In this document: piece after piece, positions 61,845 through 64,000 of the stretch
Position numbering within the stretch: position 1 is the first letter of the stretch
Layout of the letters: the number at the start of each line of letters is the position of its first letter
NCBI RefSeq assembly: GCF_012241385.1
Contig: NZ_JAAVXB010000001.1
Coordinates: 659,079 to 723,078 of the forward strand
From: Solimonas marina
GTDB taxonomy: Bacteria > Pseudomonadota > Gammaproteobacteria > Nevskiales > Nevskiaceae
Length of the DNA: 64,000 nucleotides
Direction: 5' to 3'
Notes under the pieces: model-generated
Databases searched by the model: none
Seen by the model: the letters and a program-made list of their open reading frames with translations, nothing else
Told to the model about the DNA's origin: nothing
Translations under genes and position numbers: made by a program

Positions 61845-63815
61845 ATGAATCAGGGACCGCGCCGGAGCTGGCGACCGATCGCCGCCGGCATTTGCACCGC
61901 GACCGTACTGATGCTGGCTGCTTGCAGCTCGTCGAGCAGTCCGGCCGGCGCCGGCGCCAACGGCAAGGCCGACTGGACCACGCTCGGTACGCGGGCGGTC
62001 ACGGCCAGCGACGACAAGCCGATCACGAGCAACGGCGACGCGGTCTGGACCGATTACGATCCGGAGCCGACCTACGCCGGCATGCAGCATCAGGCGATGC
62101 AGTACGTGACGATGCGCGACGGCACCAAGCTCGCCGTCTACGTCACGCTGCCGACCGACGCCGACGGTAATGTCGTCACCACGCCGCTGCCGACCATTCT
62201 CGTGCAGACCAGCTACAACGGTGTTGCCGGCCAAGCGGTCACGGCGATCGGCGGTGCCGACCCGTACATGGTCGAGCACGGCTATGCGACCGTCGTCGTC
62301 GACGTGCGCGGCACCGGCCAGTCGGAAGGCGATTGGGAAGCCTTCGGCGAGGACGAGCAGGCCGACTACGCGGAAATCGTCGACTGGGTCACGCAGCAGT
62401 CGTTCTGCAACGGCAGCATCGGGCTGTACGGCGTGTCCTATCTCGGCATCACGACGGTCATCACGGCGGCGCAGCAGAACCCTGCGGTCAAGGCCGCGTT
62501 CCCGATCGTGCCGATCGGTGACGGCTACCGCGACATCGTCTTCACCGGCGGTCAGGTCAATACCACCTTCATCCCGCTATGGTTGGGCCTGGTCTCGGTG
62601 CTCGGTCTGACCGATCCGGTGCTGATCACCGATCCGGCGACCGGCCTGCAGGTGCTGCTCGACCACGTGCTCAATGCCGTCGCCGGCTTTCAGGTGCCGA
62701 CCATTCTCAAGGCGCTGGCCGGCGATCCGGACACCGCCTACGACGGTGACTTCTGGCAGGTGCGCTCGCCGCTGGAGAACGACGCGAAGATCGAGGTGCC
62801 GACCTTCGTCGTCGGCGGCCTCCACGACCTGTTTCAGCGCAGTGAGCCGATGACCTATGAGTCGATCAAGCATCAGGCGCCGGCCAAGCTGCTGATCGGC
62901 CCGTGGACGCATATCGAGGCCGCGTTCGGCGAAGGACTACCGAGCACGACGGACGGCATTCCGGCGCTCAATCACATCGAGCTGCGCTGGTTCGATCAAT
63001 ATGTGAAAGGCCTCGACGTCGGTGCCGACACGATGCCCAACGTCACGCAGTACGTGCTCGGCCTCGACCGCTACGCGACGGCCACCGATTGGCCGCATCC
63101 GGACGCGAAGGCGCAGCGCCTCTATCTGCGTGGCGACAAGACGCTGACCACCGACATGCCGGCTGCCGACGAAGATTCAAACCCCGTCGTGCAGCTGCCG
63201 ATCGAGGGCCTGTGCTCGATCAGCACCTCGCAGTGGACGGCCGGCGCGCTCGGCCTGATCCCGCTGCCGTGCTTCGAGAACAGCAATGCCAGCGAGGTCT
63301 GGGCGGTCAAGTACGAAACGCCGGCGATGACCGACGACACCTACTTCAATGGTCCGATCGAAGCCGATATCTGGATGTCGACCACCGCGCTCGATGCCGG
63401 CCTGTCGGTGCGCGTCGATGACGTCGATGAAAACGGCGTCGCCAAGTCGCTGACCAATGGCATCCAGACCGCCTCGCTGCGCGCCGTCGACGCCACGCGT
63501 TCGCGCACGCTCGACGGCGAATCGATCCAGCCGTGGCACCCGTTCACGCAGGACTCGGTGCTGGACGTGACGCCGGGCGACGCGATTATGGTGCCGGTCG
63601 AAATCTTCCCGACCAGCGCGATGATCGCCAAGGGTCACAAGCTGCGCATCGCCGTCAGCGCCAGCGATCTGCCGCAGGGTGTGCCGCCGATCCCGACGCT
63701 GCTGCAGTCACTGGTCGGCGCGCTGACGATCTACAGCGACGCCGACCACCCGTCGAGCGTGGTGCTGCCGGTGGTGCCGGCCAGCGATCTGCCGGCCGCC
63801 GTCGCCAGTCAGTGA
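61845..63815 (+). CDS. CocE/NonD-family lipoprotein hydrolase
   Basis: A 656-residue protein. ATG 61845 follows GAGGGG. N-terminal lipobox LMLAACSSSS, then the alpha/beta hydrolase (peptidase S15) fold. Nucleophile Ser198 in LYGVSYLGIT, with RGTGQSEGDWE upstream. A C-terminal jelly-roll domain (EADIWMSTTALDAGLSVRVD) is typical of CocE. Likely an esterase or X-Pro peptidase on the periplasmic or outer-membrane face. A strong hairpin lies just upstream. Substrate unknown. Confidence 0.9.
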   Translation: MNQGPRRSWRPIAAGICTATVLMLAACSSSSSPAGAGANGKADWTTLGTRAVTASDDKPITSNGDAVWTDYDPEPTYAGMQHQAMQYVTMRDGTKLAVYVTLPTDADGNVVTTPLPTILVQTSYNGVAGQAVTAIGGADPYMVEHGYATVVVDVRGTGQSEGDWEAFGEDEQADYAEIVDWVTQQSFCNGSIGLYGVSYLGITTVITAAQQNPAVKAAFPIVPIGDGYRDIVFTGGQVNTTFIPLWLGLVSVLGLTDPVLITDPATGLQVLLDHVLNAVAGFQVPTILKALAGDPDTAYDGDFWQVRSPLENDAKIEVPTFVVGGLHDLFQRSEPMTYESIKHQAPAKLLIGPWTHIEAAFGEGLPSTTDGIPALNHIELRWFDQYVKGLDVGADTMPNVTQYVLGLDRYATATDWPHPDAKAQRLYLRGDKTLTTDMPAADEDSNPVVQLPIEGLCSISTSQWTAGALGLIPLPCFENSNASEVWAVKYETPAMTDDTYFNGPIEADIWMSTTALDAGLSVRVDDVDENGVAKSLTNGIQTASLRAVDATRSRTLDGESIQPWHPFTQDSVLDVTPGDAIMVPVEIFPTSAMIAKGHKLRIAVSASDLPQGVPPIPTLLQSLVGALTIYSDADHPSSVVLPVVPASDLPAAVASQ

Positions 63816-63881
63816 CGGCTCGCCGGCGGGCGTGATCCGAAAAGAACGATGAACCGCAGGTTGTGCAGGTGACGCAGCCGG

Positions 63882-63908
63882 GAAAGGGCCGCTCGGCCCT
63901 TTCTTTTT
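63882..63908 (+). terminator. Rho-independent terminator after the CocE gene
   Basis: Perfect arms GAAAGGGCC and GGCCCTTTC around GCTC, followed by five T. Ends 68 bp or more after the stop. Confidence 0.9.
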
Positions 63909-63925
63909 GCTCGCAGATTCGCGTG

Positions 63926-63943
63926 GTCGCGGCTTGCGCCGCT
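63926..63943 (+). repeat. REP-like repeat core, copy 3
   Basis: GTCGCGGCTTGCGCCGCT, identical to the core of copy 1 in the composite element, located in the 3' region after the CocE terminator. Rest of this 185-bp end region holds no gene. Confidence 0.7.
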
Positions 63944-64000
63944 TGTGTCTGAGGGAGGGGGTAGAGTTGAGGTGGAGAGCGATGTGCGGCACACCGACAG

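Noticed and set aside
63708..63992. Minus-strand frame at the window end
   Set aside because: Overlaps the CocE gene end, the terminator and the REP core; no protein family match.
1..64000. CRISPR arrays, rRNA, tRNA, prophage, complete insertion sequence
   Set aside because: No regularly spaced repeats, no RNA gene signatures, no transposase or integrase found on reading the window.

Overview
The window is one contiguous stretch of a GC-rich (roughly two-thirds G+C), gene-dense chromosome from a gammaproteobacterium. No rRNA, tRNA, phage, plasmid or CRISPR features are visible. A Nevskiales/Xanthomonadales-like host (Solimonadaceae or a relative) is my inference. It rests on the lexA-imuA-imuB-dnaE2 SOS cassette, an E. 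coli-type LexA with CTGT-N8-ACAG boxes, a XanB2-like chorismatase, a 660-residue fatty acyl reductase of the Marinobacter type, an MsrPQ pair, and REP-like repeats with the GTCGCGGCTTGCGCCGCT core found in Pseudomonas and Xanthomonadales genomes.

Layout. 1-5 kb: truncated chorismatase, small secreted and hotdog proteins, a RES/Xre toxin-antitoxin pair, a CorA transporter and a divergent PadR regulator. 5-11 kb: malate dehydrogenase, then two facing gene pairs (DUF4331 protein plus lipoprotein; TPR protein plus EF-hand HupE/UreJ protein). 11-16 kb: YbbA/YbbP-type ABC exporter with TesA, split by an OpgC-like gene. 16-20 kb: FAD oxidoreductase, DUF1365 and cyclopropane synthase-like genes with two small membrane proteins. 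20-22.5 kb: ArsC, an EamA transporter and a lipoprotein. 22.7-28.7 kb: a zinc-homeostasis island with two CobW-type metallochaperones, an ABC transporter with a His/Asp-rich loop, a DUF3299 lipoprotein, a small secreted protein and Zur, with two Zur-like boxes. 28.7-34.7 kb: SOS mutagenesis cassette. 34.8-35.4 kb: a second toxin-antitoxin pair. 35.5-43 kb: gltA, rpmE2, small genes, and a minus-strand run msrP-msrQ-rph-GNAT/rdgB-hemW in which the GNAT and RdgB domains share one reading frame. 43-49 kb: periplasmic binding protein, porin, hybrid histidine kinase, and a facing REC-EAL regulator. 49-52.6 kb: SufE, SPFH/NfeD pair, hemolysin III protein and PPK2. 52.6-53.1 kb: a repeat element bounded by inverted repeats. 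53-64 kb: TonB receptor, cation/proton antiporter, two dehydrogenase-type proteins, a HIT protein, a lipoprotein, a fatty acyl reductase and a CocE-type lipoprotein hydrolase.

Most of this is housekeeping. The parts that look least described are the GNAT-RdgB fusion, the DUF4331/HupE neighbourhood, the zinc island with its His/Asp-rich permease loop, the binding protein-porin-kinase-EAL module, and the inverted-repeat-bounded element. Several regulators sit next to near-perfect dyads that overlap translation-initiation regions, which suggests autoregulation.
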